From: Pythium myriotylum
Taxonomy: Eukaryota > Oomycota > Peronosporomycetes > Pythiales > Pythiaceae
DNA length: 64,000 nt
Assembly (NCBI GenBank): GCA_023091665.1
Contig: JALJCQ010000009.1
Span: 2,294,001-2,358,000, forward strand
Reading direction: 5' to 3'
Positions 31,301-44,200 of this stretch are shown piece by piece. Position numbers and translations under genes: made by a program. The notes below the pieces were generated by a model that worked only from the letters and a program-made list of their open reading frames with translations, was not told the DNA's origin and did not search any database. How positions within the stretch are numbered: the stretch's first letter is position 1; each line of letters opens with the position of its first letter.

Positions 31301-32176
31301 ATCAAAGCTGCATTTGTGGATAAGGGCAGCCGGATCAACATCCCGTTCCGAGTGGCCCTGGTGTTCTTTTTGCAGGCCACGTTCGCGCTACTTTCTTCCG
31401 GAGCGTTGATGCGACGTATTCACGTCCAGCCGGCTCCTGAGTTTCCTGGCGCTCAGACATCGCACTGGATGGTCTACTTCGGCAGCATGAACTTCGCTGG
31501 TGTCGTACTGAGCCTCTTGACCGTGGATAACATTCGTCGCAAGACTATCTACAAGGATATCCTGCCATTTTCAGCCGCTGTGTCGCTCGCGTGCGGCGTG
31601 CTCGATTCCGCGTCATTGAACAGTGCGATCATCGACGTCCTGGTTTTTGTCGTGTTCTTAAGCTCGGCATTGTGCCTCACGTGCGCGACGTGGCTCACTG
31701 CCATCGAAGTCTTCCCTCCTTACCAGAATGGCCGTTGGGTCGCGTTCTCGTTTGCCGTCTACTACCTAGTTCAAGCCGGCGTGTTCGTAGCGCTCCCGTC
31801 GTTTGCAACCAGCCACTTCATCTTTACTGGTCTCTGCGTCCTTCTTACGGTTGCAATGTTCGGTATCTGCGCAAGCACGAAGGCGGGCGCGATCGAGCTC
31901 AAGAGCGAGAAGAAGATGCGGTTAAAGGCGACGGCCTCGAACAGCGGAGACGAAGAAGAGGAGGTCTCTGCCTTCGTGGCTCGTGTGTCCCGCTCGCAGT
32001 CATTCCTACGCTCGCGAGTGCGCCGCTCGTCGTCACACCATGTGACTCGCACGCCACGCGAGGGCGCTTACGAGAACTTTGAGTCGCCTGCGGCTGTCGA
32101 TAAGTCGATGCGGCGCACAATGAACACCTCGGGGCGCCGAACGATGAACGGATCCATCTACAAACCAGACCTTTGA
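25319..32176 (+). CDS. 1,3-beta-glucan (callose) synthase with C-terminal sugar-porter-like membrane domain
   Basis: Intronless, 2,285 residues, starting at gccgccATGAAG. An FKS1-type N-terminal domain (LIWGEAGNLRFMPECLCFLY near residue 160; NEFFWTPRCLDF) is followed by a membrane cluster. The large cytosolic glucan synthase domain (about 880-1290) has ITPYYNEPVLYS, LWASMRGQTLARTVHGMM, RYELPGNPMIGEGKPENQN and GKGRDVTLSQINAFEAK. After a second membrane cluster comes a region from about residue 1750 with MGRR, and WRYQFVFGAIP plus LPESPFWQF near 1938, patterns of MFS sugar porters. An acidic and Ser/Arg-rich cytosolic tail ends the protein. Family GT48 makes cell-wall 1,3-beta-glucan from UDP-glucose at the plasma membrane. 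The extra porter-like domain is absent from fungal FKS and plant CalS proteins; similar fusions probably exist in other oomycetes. Whether it transports anything is unknown. Convergent with the HECT gene, 86 bp between stops. Confidence 0.95.
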   Translation: MKSEAAPRASMQRQASQRRRATSNYQTLDDQAAERRGSLAEAKSSLLLSSAHGVGIGGGLPSVARSHAVFELLQLKFGFQEGSVRNQREHFDGWLLNYESRMAAPDADEAVRLVHAKFFKNYTRWCAFLRAKPHLADATAPRGLAERQVALFLLIWGEAGNLRFMPECLCFLYHSMAAKLETIERLPNLPEGAFLRRVVRPLYQVIARMRTVSGHGKGTLDHAAITNYDDVNEFFWTPRCLDFDELNVAEAVGVQNFKTFKERRSFFNPLLGFFRIYFFLLVMFHTLIVIAYVAYRSDPKLMSGIDFYSNFFSSTITDLRNHAFFSIFLTVSGLLALKAVLEVWLGGTLIFGRTAYAAALFARLCWHSIFFALFAAVNASPYEKLVGDSDLLSMAPVITGAYVVPVLMASILKMCCGRLVWNSPLLSGFDGRREQFIGRNMDQSWGALLSYGLFWTVLFVLKFLFNLQLMIKPLIGPTYEIYSIQVSSKNAVIESDHNIAFLVAMWAPIFLVYLYDAQIWLAIMQAIVGAVIGIGLKIGNSSRMPEFVDRLKVAPSLFDNKVVSLAARGHGSVEPGHARTLSESAHAPDANSRLRFAVVWNEIVSSFRLSDLLDDRETAILQYQIADSGAVEDPVFLIAGQAQTAADIAARAKSRRLDDVRLKKELEKAGVLGCALNCIDICFHILRQLLGPEDAEIIKVFDQIIHSGKVGSVINLIHVPLVRENVVDLLASILDLPEPSIVPSATGGTQSFFGLQQDQVVVIVQRVDSLLKSIELMLEEEWMAEKVRQSVFAKMTPDLTYQKQQLVSLFADRNSQSEEDGRRTSPNSNESIISLSTRLFFLLTLDAADALPRCHEARRRMSFFLNSLSMKMPTIKSIASMHSFSVITPYYNEPVLYSVDELNGRVTANPLFRKVEAKGRDLSILKYLITFHSDEWGNFLERVGATSIDEALAETPTQVRLWASMRGQTLARTVHGMMMYEDALKMLRWLEIGSDHNVSHLDKIKQMDRIAGLKFSYVTSCQIYSEQLAAGDSRAADIDLLMRKYPNWRVSYVDTIHPPPGSATEPRYDCVLVKSDGDEIVEVYRYELPGNPMIGEGKPENQNIALPFTRGEYVQTIDMNQEHYFEEALKIPNFLATATENGANVSIIGMKEHIFTGRASSLAHFMTLQELVFVSLTQRVLARPLRSRMHYGHPDVFDKSFVMASGGVSKASKGINLSEDVFSGYNAALRGEHVTHVEFMQCGKGRDVTLSQINAFEAKLSNGSAESSLSRESHRMASGMDFFRLNSMFYGHMGFYICNAMVVLCVFVYAYSKLYIVLHEDVQNAAIVKTNTLDDLAEVLNTQFIFQFGMLMTIPLIATLFVEYGWRQAIMNFVELIITLGPLFYIFETGTKAHFFDVAIMRGGSKYRGTGRGFAIIRETLVNFFKEYAASHYRKAVELLGLMIIFGLYGNFGIGTSAREDYCRMMHISTSDCSSSELVIPENVTLLESYGSKGQDYGIASFAVWLLGATWILAPFFFNTDGMDFAKTRVDIANWLHWMMAIPGGNMETLPSAQRSAPSDTWLDFFTYEMELVKEMRWTGRIGYAIRELRHPLTMYYIYMVSFDLADLGLLAACVGGIAVLLLIGGLALGPVTKNKAHVIRAVLYLVLVVGGTAIAPMIVGSAQSWSFKKSTSLVIAIFLGLYSVLQYLTLLHGVMGIPVAKFSLVMELAFFFDMTVGVFLIVPLLVLSAFPFMRTIQTRMMYNVSFSRALSTGSEYAASLSVVVGLLGGWSYGWLYCLVFSLGYVNSAKDNFINESFIYFVNEKLSSDFEKELLKVFAALAGAVGVVIGTSIAHMMGRRVSIMASCVAVFGGVGLVFVTSRSMIMVGCCVVVAGIAMLSVGCLLYNFEICMRGWKGKGVLLFLLGATLGFFVESMFVNNINATAMRQGWANKPLHSWRYQFVFGAIPLVVLLPVMCILPESPFWQFRNRDQKSAEAILVRLRQKHDVVDEMEDIKAAFVDKGSRINIPFRVALVFFLQATFALLSSGALMRRIHVQPAPEFPGAQTSHWMVYFGSMNFAGVVLSLLTVDNIRRKTIYKDILPFSAAVSLACGVLDSASLNSAIIDVLVFVVFLSSALCLTCATWLTAIEVFPPYQNGRWVAFSFAVYYLVQAGVFVALPSFATSHFIFTGLCVLLTVAMFGICASTKAGAIELKSEKKMRLKATASNSGDEEEEVSAFVARVSRSQSFLRSRVRRSSSHHVTRTPREGAYENFESPAAVDKSMRRTMNTSGRRTMNGSIYKPDL

Positions 32177-32262
32177 GAAAGGCGAAAAGATAGAGAGATA
32201 ATGGAAGTATACGAGTGGACATGAATGAACAAATACTTCTTTGAGCACACATCACATCTGAA

Positions 32263-35200
32263 CTATGCCATGAGAATGCCACCAAGGCCGAAGTTGATGG
32301 TGGCAAGAAGCATGCTGGTCATCTTGTCTAGAGTCGTGTAGGGAGGCAGTTCGACCGAGAAGAAACACGTGTGAGCTACGGGGAGACTGAGTGTGCTGTC
32401 ACGACCTCCCTTCTTCGTGAGTTTGAACGGTTGTGGCCACTTTCCACGCGGCAGCCGACTTCGCCCCCAGGCGAATCGCACGAAGTCAGATCTTTGCTCG
32501 TCTGTAAATGAAGCCATAGCCTCCCAGAAGAGCTTGACTGTCTCGTCGTTCTCGCTGTATCCATCGTATCGAGTGTGCTGCTTCCACAACGCGATGTCAA
32601 TCTTCGGGGAGCCACATGTGAGCATCTCCATCTCTTGTGACGTGAGAAGCGTCAGAACCCGTAATGGGAAGACCGTAGCGAGCCCCCGTGCCATCGCTGC
32701 GACCTGCTTTGCGCTCTCTTGGAGCCGATATGCCTCAGCAAGCTCACAATATACGAGTCGATTCGAGTAATCGACGCGTTTTGTCTTGCCGCCTTCGACC
32801 AGTTCGACTTCCTGGCCATTGCAGTCAAACGCCGTGAAACGTAGATCGAGGCCTTCGAAAGCAGTATCAAACTCATCTGCCGTGATTATTCCATCACGTT
32901 CACAGTTCTGAATACCATCAAGCATTTGGACGAACATCGCGTCAGTGCCTTCTAGATCAGCTCGATCTAGGGGCTGCCCGATGAGTTGCTTCCAAACGAG
33001 TGAGGGGAACGCAAAAGGAAAGTCCCCGTGAGTTCGCAACGAGATACCCAAGAGTTTGCCGACAAACTCAAACATTTGAATCGCAACAGGTGATGTGCAC
33101 TTCGGGTTTGGCAAGTACATCGCACGGTTCGTTCCTGTGTCATGTTGGCCGTTTGGACACAGAACGAAAAGGTTGAAATGGGGCGAGAACAGGTCATCAA
33201 CCATCGAGTTCACGCCTTCCCGGTAGACTCCTCCCCAATCAACACCTTCTTCACCAAGGAATTTCACGCTGAATAATCTTCCTTTGTTGTCAATTTTGCG
33301 GCGAAACGAGCTCGGATCTACTAGATGGAGCTGTCGGAATGCTTGAGCAAAGAAGCAGTCAGACACGGAAGGTTCAACTTCCCTGTCGTCGCGTGATTCA
33401 AGTGCCTGCAAGCGATCGAGGATGATGCGTGCGGTGCTGGTGCTGCTGTTAGTATCACCAGGTGTGCTGGTCGCGTCAATCGCAGCTTCAACGAGCGAAT
33501 TCTTGATATCGAAGAAGATGCAGTGACCTAGTTGACGCAGGGTATACGCCATCGTCCACGGAGACGAGGTGTCTCGTAGGTCGATCAATGGTAGTGTGTG
33601 CTTGAGACACAAGTTGAAGTGCTTGAGAAGCGAAAACCGTAGATGTAACTGCGTGAGGGACGTATCAAGAATCTTGGCACAACGCAAGGCGTCCTGCTTG
33701 CGATGGATACGAATGTCAGTAGGCTTCAGATCAACGGACGCAGCAGAACTGCTTGAACCTGTTCCACCACTTGGCCCTTCAACATTTGTGTTTACCCAAT
33801 CCACCAACTGCCCGTCCATGGTTGCAGTCCAGTATGTGCGAGAGCTTTTATCTCGCTGACGTTGCAATGTCTTCAACATATCTTCCAATCTGTCAACACT
33901 AGATCGAGCCACCTGTTGATCCTTCGACAATCCAGGAGCTGAGATACAAACGCTGAACCCAAACCGAGCATCCGGATTCTCTCCCCCAACAAAAGAGTAG
34001 GAGATTTTACTGCCACCAGACAAATCCACGGCACTCGAAGGCCACAGCTCTCTGCCACTAAAACTCCATGCACCTCTATGGGGATCAGGAGTGGGCTGAG
34101 TCCCGTTCATGATGCGTAGTTTTAGCTCAGTTCCTGGTGCCGTCTCACAGCGTGAGTCGAATATCGCCAAGAGCGCTTGCGCGCCAGGAAATTCAACAGT
34201 GCCCGTTAGCTTCGTTGTTGCCGCGTACGGATGCTCGGTTTCAAGGATGTGCGTTGAACCGTAGACGTCGAGCCAGATTGCCATGAGGACGTGTGGGGGC
34301 AAGTCATCTGACTGACCCAAAAGGAAGCTCGCGATTGCACTTAGATCACTGAGAATATCTGTCAGCTCTCTGCGATCGATCGGAGTCGGAACTACGAGGT
34401 TCTCTGAAATGATCCGCGAGGAAAATTGCTGGTTGTTTGTAACAAGAGCTCGTGCCTTCGCAAATGCCTCTTCTGCACGTCGCGTAGCCATTGCTAACTC
34501 AACCAACTGAAGTAGTTGAGAGGATAAGAAAACTTTCCCCGACATCTTCTCTGCTTTGGCTTGATTTAGTGCAAGCCGAGCAATTCCTTTGAGAGGTTCC
34601 AAATCAGGAATCTCAGCGATTGGGAACTGATCAGGGCGATACAGCAACTGAATCAACAAGCGAACAACACGAGCCTTGAATGGTGCACCTGGGGATCGAA
34701 TGTACCTGACTAGCGCACCATACATCTTTCGGTTGTGGACCGCTCCGTGGGCAAAAAGATCCGTCGCCTCATTCAGCAAAAACTCTAATACCCAGCAAGC
34801 CCACTCCAATGACGGGTTTGTCTGAACTTCACCTTCGTTAGCCCAAGAGATGCTCTGAACAGGCTTTACCTGAAAGCGGAAACCGTAGGCAAGATTTCTG
34901 GTTGGATCTTCCTCGGAAGCTGAAAATCTGAACCAAAACCGATTCGATTGAATCATCACATCTGGGATTGAAGCAGAAGTCCGACCAGGAGGCGGATTTG
35001 TTGAAGATGCGTCAACTGTAGTAATCACCTTTTCGCAAGCTGCATCAGCAAAGAAACTCAGCTTCGCCTTGGGCCCCAGCTTGCACCTTTTGTCAAACTT
35101 GATGCGCACACATCGATGGGTCTTATCGAGCACGACAGCACGGGTGTAGTCGCAACGGCCATAGTAAGGATGGAGAGACTGGAACTCCATGGTGTCTGTT

Positions 35201-38200
35201 GCAGCTCCACCACCGTCTCCTGCAACTCGCGTAGACTCAACAAAGTGGCTCACGCATTCTTTCACTAATACGCTCGATAGCAATCCATCATGGTCATTGA
35301 TCGTGCCACCGAGGTATGCGCTTGCACTCTTCTGAGCCTCTGTGTATGATGGTTGACGAGATCGGATCGACCGTGGATTATTGGAGTACAATCGCTCCAA
35401 GTATTCCTCATCGTCTCTTTTTTCGTCTTCAGTTGATTTCGTCTCTTCCATCGAGAGAGCGATAGCTCGATCCAATTCGTTGTCTTCAACCTCAGCTTCA
35501 GTACAATTCGTGATTTCTTCGCCACTTGCTGAAATCACCTCTGCACTTGACACGGAGTCCTGAACAAACTCCTTGTTTCTTGAGATAACATCAACTCGCT
35601 CATCCACACTCTCCAGACGTCCAAGCTTGGACTCAGCGTCTAATCGTAGAAATTCTGAAGTACTCCCACCAATTTTTCCACACTGAGCCTCTTCACGCAG
35701 AATCCGCAATGTGATCGTTTGTAGATCATGGAGAATCGATACTGGATCTTCATGGGCCTTGCGAGCTTTCGATGACCCAGAGGGACCAGGAAAAAGGACC
35801 TTTTTCTTCACTACTTCATTCGAAACGAGGTTCCGCGAAAAGACCATCTCCGAGGCAGCCACAAGCTTAAGCAGATTTACGAATTGCCGTGGACCACCTA
35901 CGGCAGAGAGAACCGTATCCGCGAGGGTATGGGAGGACTCAACAGCTGCGAGCGGAAAAGTATCCCACACGCGTAGAAGAGCCGCAACTCCACGCCTAGC
36001 ATAGTGTGTTGACAACGCCTTCTCAGTACGCAACGCAACTCGATGGATACTTGGTACCCCATCGAGTACCTCGTCATAGATTCGCGTGATTCGTCGAACA
36101 TCTTTCGGAGTGTACCACTCATCTTCGTAAGCGCCGGTCTCGGTATTGAGGAAGGTGATTAACACACCATCTCTGGGTGAGTACGTGCGGAATACACCAG
36201 TTCTCCCAGTCGCCGATAGTCGTTGTACTGGGCCAATTTCGTCGCTCACAGTGAGAAGAACGTATGGAGAGAGGTAGTTGGGATCAAGAGCAGCAAATCC
36301 ACCAGTGCTATCCGAATCAAATACCTTCTTCTTCTTCTTCGACGCTGTCGACGGTTTTTCGGGTAAACGAGCCAAGATCGGAGCCAAAGTTACTGCCATG
36401 ATGTTGGTTGTATCGATTGAGATGTCGTCAGCTGTTAGTGTTGCAGCACTCGCAGGTGCTCGCGCCAAATTAACTGATGCTTCGTGACTAGTACTTGCGA
36501 CAAGCGGATCTGGCTGATCGATACCCTCCAAGGCGGCGGAGTCTTTTAACACAAGCGTGTTCTCCACATGCATTTCGTCTGACAGAAGCCCCATGCATTC
36601 AGCCTTTTCATAGCGATGGCCATGCTCCATTAGCCACTCCATCGCCCTGTTTGGGTCTGCGTTAGATAGCTCTAACGCACTCAATGCAAGCCTGAACGGC
36701 ATCCCTGAAATTCCTTGAAGTTCTTCTGCTTTCGCTTCAAGAGTCATCTCTCCATCGGCTTGGCTACCTGATTGAGTAGACGCTGTACGTCTAGATGCAA
36801 TCGTCGCAGCAGCAAGTCTGCGGGCTTCCTGACGCTCCTGATACTCGATGGCTCCAGAGCCCATCAACCACTCAACAGCCAAATTAGGATCATTTCTCGA
36901 GTTCTCCAACGCTGCCATACACAAATCAAACTCAAAGCCCATGGCTGCGAGCGTGGAGGCGAAGCCACGCCGCACACGGTACTCTTCGGTCTCTTCTTCG
37001 ACGGGATCGTTACTGGACTCCTCGATATTCTCGTCCTCGGCGTTATCGGGCTGGAATGGTTGAGGCTCAGGTAATCCCCGGAACATTGGTTCACCAAAAG
37101 GAGTTGAAGCTTCAATCAAGCGACACAGTATCATTCGCCCGCGTTCCTGCAAGAACGGAACACTAACGAACGTGCTCAACGTGACGGGGGATAAGGCAGC
37201 TTCGAGAAGGCTCTTGGGCATTTCCATTTCTGAAATCACCGTCTGCGCGGTCTGAGAAGAGTACCGAAGTATAGACTCGAATGCTAGCAGAGCACGCGAT
37301 CGAATCTGCATTTGCCACAGCTCATCAAACGAAGAAATGACATCTGAGTCATCCAGTGATGCGAGCTTGAGGATGACTGGCATCATCTCTATAGACAGTG
37401 GAGCACTCTCGCCTGAAAGCTGAACCTCTTCGACCGGTGAGACTGTGGCCAAGTCAACTTCTTGCACATTGTGGCTTGGATCAGATTCAACCGAGGTGTT
37501 AAAAACGACCCGTGCTGTGGAAGCTCGCCCATTCAGCTCGATCAAGGTCGCAAGCGCTGACCGTCCATTCGTGCCCGACTCACCAGAGAAGTTAAAGCCA
37601 TAGTCAATCATCGTTTTCCCATCAGTTTGGCTCTTGTTCGCGGTCACCTCAATTTTTCCACCGATTCGAATGCAATCTGTGTGGGAACCCAGAACACAAA
37701 GTGCACCAACTGCCCGAATGATTGCGGTTCGGACTCGGATATCTGAAGCGTTTTCTTGATTTTCGCTGGAGACGATTCCTTGTGACCGACGCCTCGCTAG
37801 GATAGGTGTCACATTTTTGATAGCACCAGATAGCAAATCCGCAACCACGGGGCCCCAACGCCGGTCCGTCATCAGCAAACGAAGCAGGGCTACACTTTCG
37901 GAGGCTGCTGCCAGATACACTTGACCTGATCGAAACCCGACTGGATTCGACAGAGACTCCGTGATCGGTGCTAGGGAAGAGAAGTCGTTATCGCCTGATG
38001 TCGATGCTGCTGCGGCAGTAGCGGCAGACACGCTTAAACCAAGCGAAGGAAGAGGAGCAGCAGTGCTACACACTGACTCGGCGACTTGATCTAATAGGAG
38101 ATCAACAAGAACAGACTCCGATCCCCATATTTCGGCAATGTCACTTGGTCCAACAGTGCCGCTTGCGCATATTTTGCGTAGGAGTAGCTTGACGATGCGT

Positions 38201-41200
38201 TGTGATCGGGGAGAGCCAAGACGTAACAACTGAAGCAATTCTCGAAGGATGCGGGGTCGAGCTAGGTGGTTTAAAGCCACCTGGCTCGTGCTCTGCGATA
38301 ATACGAATGACAAGACGCTGAACACGTGCATCTCAACTTCAAGTGGCTCTAACACCACATTCTCGCTTCCGGATGTAGATAGTGCAGCTCTCATAAGATT
38401 GCGTTTGTTTGACCCGTGAACGACAACACTTTGCTGTTGGCGAATCGCAATCTCTCGATCCTGTACCGGAGTGGATGTCGATCGAACCATTCTCTGAGCG
38501 CGAGTCAAGCCCTCAGCGGTTTGAATCATGGCCGTGGCATATCCTAGCTCTTTCTCGATGACTTCGAATATTTTCCGATGCACTTCACCTGAAAACCAAA
38601 GGTTTTGAAGAACAGGTTCCTCAAGCTTTCGATTGGTCGCAGCAGACTTAGCCACATCGCTGGCGAGCTCAGCCGTCTTGGAAACTTCGTTGTCCTCCAG
38701 CGTGGCTTTTGCTCGACCTCCACCAGCCATCGGTGACGGAATATTAGTTGCAGCGCTGTCGGGACTAATCCGCAGTTTGCGGCGAGACTTTGCCGCTGCT
38801 GCAACGCTTGATGCCTCGCTATCACTTCTTTCTTGAGTTCCGCATATCGCGACATGAGCGAGAAATCGAAATACAATCCACGCACATTTTTTTACGGATT
38901 TGTGGTGAAGCAGCACGTCGTCGGTACTCGCAGCCAAGACTTTCTCTAGCGTTCCCTGTGTTGTATCTTCCCCTCCTCCGCTGAAGTGTTCTTTCCAGCG
39001 TGAACTCAAGTCATCTTCATCAATAATATCTTCTTCATCGGCCCAATCGTTCATCAACGCAAGTTCATCACGTCGATTAGTTGATCTGGCGCGTTCGACT
39101 ACTTTGTCCCATTTCTTGACAAAGCGCAATCGGAGACAGCGTTGAAACGCAGATATTCTTGATACAACTTGTTGCCATTGATCAGGGGAGAGCGAGCTTA
39201 TTTTCACCCCTGACCAAACGGGGACATTGGCGTGTGCCCAATGACAGGCAACTAGGCTCGCATTGCAGCCAGCTGTCTCCATAATGCGTTGACTCGGTTC
39301 CGTTCCCGTAGTTTCGACGCGATTATTTCCACACACACCTTCTCCTTCGTCAAGATGCCACAGACCCAGCAAGTTTGTAGCGTTCCGTGCATCAACTCCA
39401 CTTATTGGAGGCCCAGGATCCATTCTTTCGATACCGTTTGGTACTGCAAGCTGGAAATCCCGACGAATCTGCTCGCTAGACCTGGGTACTCTCCATAGAC
39501 GGATCTCAGCGATGAAGCCCTTGAACACCCGCTGAGGCCCTACACTTGCTGCGGCTGAGTCACCCGCATCGCCCATCCAACAGCCAATGCGTGATTCGCG
39601 GAACACGATAGCCTTATTGACTCGAGAATAGGACTTCGTTTCAACATGAACGCCATTCACGTAGTATGTGATAGACATTGCTGCAGTCTTGTACACGATA
39701 GCGACGTGATTCCACGTGTGCGTTTCCAACTGGAAAGTGTTAAACAACTGCTCACGCGGATGATTGCCGTTGATAGCTACATGCAAAAATCGGTCCACGA
39801 GTTCGACATACACGCTTCCAGTGTGAAATCCATTGTCTGCTCTCAGAACCCGATATCCCCCAAGCTCCGTGGGGAACACCCACATCTCCATTGTGAAGTT
39901 TGCAACCTCACCAAGAGCTGGAACTTCGGCATAGCTCACTTGGTCTAGTTTAGGAGCCTGAGGAGGGCTACTTTGATGCGACGATGATGGTGCAGACGTC
40001 ACCCCAAACTGCAGAACTTTCCGGCCTAGAGATTGTTCATCACACCATGATAATTTCGACTGAAGCCTGGTCAAGACTTCAGAATATCGAAGCGACATTG
40101 ACGAAACTGTGTGGCGCACTGAAGCTGGAGCAGCACCAGATGCCGACACGGATGCGTCTTCAGCGATAAGTAAGTTTTCTTGCCACCACGTTTTTGTGCA
40201 CGCATAACGTGGGGCTCTCAGAATGAGAAGCATGATATCTCGCTTTGTGATCATCCCGCTTGAGAGGGCGCTCCGCTGGACAAACTCATCGGATAGAGGC
40301 TGCCAATTCAGATCGTCAGCCAGCTCAAGAGTTTCCACTGTCGTGACAGCTTGTTGTAATAACCTCAAATCATCGACCTCTTGTTGCGTACGTTGGAGGG
40401 TTGCCCCGAGAGAAAACTCGTTTTGTAGCGTGGAGAGGAATCCAGACTTCAAAATGAACGAGTGGTCTTTTGACTCGAAGTCAAGACACCAAGCGCAGAT
40501 TATTGCTTGCTTCAAAGAAGCATCAATACTGCTCCCACCTGATGCAATCAAACCTGCCAAAATCGAGTAAAGGCTCCAAAACGAACTTTGGACTCGCTGT
40601 ACTGTACGCCGACTGCAACCCTCAAGGCCTTTGAGGTAGTGGTGCCGCACAGTCGCGCGAAAGGACTCGGCTACTATCTGACCGTCATTTAGATCGCGAG
40701 ACTCTTTCTCATCTTCGGAAAACCCTCGAAAAGCTGGTCTGAGAAAGATAACCGCATTATGTCGCGTCGAGTTCATGGATAGTGAAGTCAGCAAGCTTCT
40801 CATTGCGTCCAGTCCAAACACACGGCACTCTGATCTTCTTTGGCGACGATCGAGAAGAGCTCTTAGGATATCGGGTGGTGCCCCAATGCCATTCCGAATG
40901 TACAAATCACAAGCTCGTAGAACTGCATCGAAACTGTCCCGATACTTTGCTGGTTTAGTGTTTGCCTGATCGTCTTCATCATCTTCTTCCACACCAATCA
41001 ACTCAGTTACTGCCTCCTCAACTGGACGAGAGGCCACACTGACTGATGCTCGACGAGTTCTCCATCGATGCTGTGCACGTAATACATCCACGATACCGGA
41101 CCACTTCGAGCTGTCGCTTTCGCTCAGACTTCTCCACCGCTCCAGCATTGGTTCCAAAGATGGAGGAGTTTTCTGTGAGCTCCATTTCTCTGCCAGATCA

Positions 41201-44200
41201 CTCAAAGCGATTTGTGACTCAACCTTGAGACGTTGTCGCTCTTCTGACGGTGGATTTAACATACACAAGAACGATGCTCGTTCATGGATCTGGGAGATCA
41301 GATCATCAAACGACCGAGCGACAGAGATCTTGATCTCAAGTTCACTCGTCAACTCCTTGTCTTCAACTGAATCTTCTTCATTCGTATTTTCAGTGGGTTC
41401 GTCGTTTGCGGCCTTCGCTCGATATTCTTGACGTGTCTTGATTAACCAGTGACGCAACATAATTACTCGCTTCCATATCAATGCCAGATCATCTGAGGGT
41501 ACGAGATCAATGTGCTCAACAGATCGATGTCCTCCTGCGGTAGTTGAACTCGAAATGATGGCTTGAACTTCATGAAGCAAGTGCGCAGGCGAGTGCTTGA
41601 TTAGTGCAGCACACATCGGACGCTCACACGTCGGAAACTTGCCGAGCCGGCTTAAAAACGACCGATCCGGTGAGACTTTCTCAAGCCATGAAATAATGAC
41701 TGCCGACGGACCGCTGTCACTCATGTCCTTGACGAGTTCATTGAGAAAAATACTCTCTTCAAGACCAAGGTCATCGAAGAACGAAGATCGCTTAGCTATC
41801 TTCGAGAAACCTTCGGGGCGGAGAATCCGTTCTACTTGACTCATCGGGAGTACTGCGGTAGATGACGAATTAGCTGATGCTTCCTTCCAGCGTATCTCTT
41901 CTTCCTGGAGAGCAATACCCCATTCTGGTAGTTCTTCTCTAGCACTGGAAACAGTAGTGGATATGCCACCACTCAAAAGCGGCGACTGAAGCCATGGGAG
42001 TAGCTCTTCTTCAACGCCGTCGACCGGATTACCTGCAATCAGCGTGCTGCACACCCTTCCAGCTAGAGACGCGACTGAATTGTGCAAATCAAGAAGCCAG
42101 TGCAGCCGCAACGTTGATCCACAGATACCCGCTGGCCGAACTTGAGCAACATCAAGGGTGCCGTTGAGAGATATGCCGAGACACATTCGTGTAGGCAGTG
42201 CAGACAGCAAAAAGTGAGGAGCATATGGCTCAGCCCCGATAGCAACGCCGAAATCGGTCCCATTCAGCGCAAAGGATACGAGTTCGTGGTCATAGTCGAT
42301 TGTAACCGTGAGGATATCACCGGCGTTTACTTGCTTTCGCGGACCGTACGGAATACGCTTACCCATGACCCATACCGATCCAATAGACGGCATCCAGCCA
42401 AAGCTAGTCCTTGAAGTACCAAGGAAATTGTTGCGACCTGCAAGGGGTGGACTCGATGACCATTCCGCCCCGACACATACATGGCCTGACGATACACCAC
42501 CTGCCTTGCTGCACTTCACGACGAAGTCCACAGAATGATGGCCGCAATATGCAGCGGTCTGCAAGAAACACGAACGCCACAAATCCGATCCACTATCTAG
42601 AGCTTGGGCAGACTTGCCGGAGTGGCTGATCATCGTTCCAAAGCTTTTCCGTTTGGAACTGAACCTCAATCCCGTGGATCCATACGGCGGTATGAACCGA
42701 GGCACTCTCTTCAGAAGGTTTTCTCCTTCAACTAGAAATGTTGGAACACCATATGCTGCACCACTGAGGTTCTGCGAGTTAGGAAAGCTTGTCGACCCCG
42801 ACGCATAGCAGTCGCGAAGAATCTTTATGTAGGACGAGTCATACTCTTCATCCGGTAGATTCTCTTTCTTGTACCATGGATCCCCACCATTCGCAAACTC
42901 CTGCGTCGTCAGGCGGTACAGTTTGCCTTGGGTTAACTTTGTAGGACTTTGCAATGGTTCGAACGCATAGCCCATGGTGTCCTTCCGTGACGTTGCACCG
43001 ACGGTAACCTGCGCAATTAGTTGCTGGGATGCTTCATCCCAGAGACGAATTGTGTGCTGCCGAACCAGTTGCCCCCCGTTCTTCACTGGATTCACAGAAC
43101 GGCCTAGCGCGATTATCGAGAATGTGCTTGTTGCTTCGAACTGGAAACCGATTTGACCTTCAAAATGATCTTTATCACCCGTGTATAGTTGCTTGAAAAC
43201 GTTGTACATGGGCTTGGACGCTTGGTGGTGCGTTGCAAGCGCAGAGTCCGTTGCTAACATTCTTTCAAGCTCTTGTGTCTCCATTGCTCTAGCTTTCACG
43301 AAGCGCTCCAGACGACGCAAGCGTGACTCCGAAGCCCTTACTGTGGATAATTCAAAGCAAAATTGATCCAAGATACCGGAGAACTTGACGATGCTTGGTA
43401 GCAATGATACTGCAAGCCATGACTGACGACGTAGCAAACAAAGAGACGAAATGAGCCAGGGAAGAAGTGTCGACAATATCGGTAGTTGATGGGCGCGCTC
43501 TTTCATCTTCGCACCGGCGGGATGGTCGCCTGGACTGTCACTCAGAAGAGCTTCTTCCGCATGTTGTTCAACCAGCATTGCAACCGTAGAACCACAGTAC
43601 CTCAGCAGCAGAGAGCTGAACTTGACCGTCGCTTCTTGAATGTATAATCGAACTGCAAAATGGGTATCTACATTTGCAGGCGACTTCTTTGTTGTTACTT
43701 CCACAGCCTCAGCCAGCAGCATGAGTTGATACGACTGTAACAGACGCATAGCAGCTTTTGGGATGGACATCTCCTCGCTGGGTTGAGGAGGGCCTTCTTC
43801 GTTCTGCTCGATAGTGCAAGCTGTTGCGATAAGGACTGACACAACATCTTCAATGTTATCAATACGAACGGAAGAACAGGAATCTGGGGCATCGTTCAGT
43901 TTGGACGTTGGAAGAAAATTAAGCACACCATCTCGACCTGGCTGAGACAGCACTTGCAACAATGAGATTAAGAGCAAATGCTTTGCAGAACCGCGCGAGT
44001 AGGATGTTTCACGATATCCCTTCAGCAGAGCTTGTAGAAGTTCGACTTTTTCTCTCGGCGTGTACAAGAGTCCAAGTCCTGCAATTAGAGCTCGTGCAGC
44101 AGCAGCCTCTAAATCATTCCGACGATCGTCTGGTTCGCATGCATTATCGCCGAGCGGCACCAGAACGCAAGCTATCTCCTCCAAAGCACAGCGTATCTCC

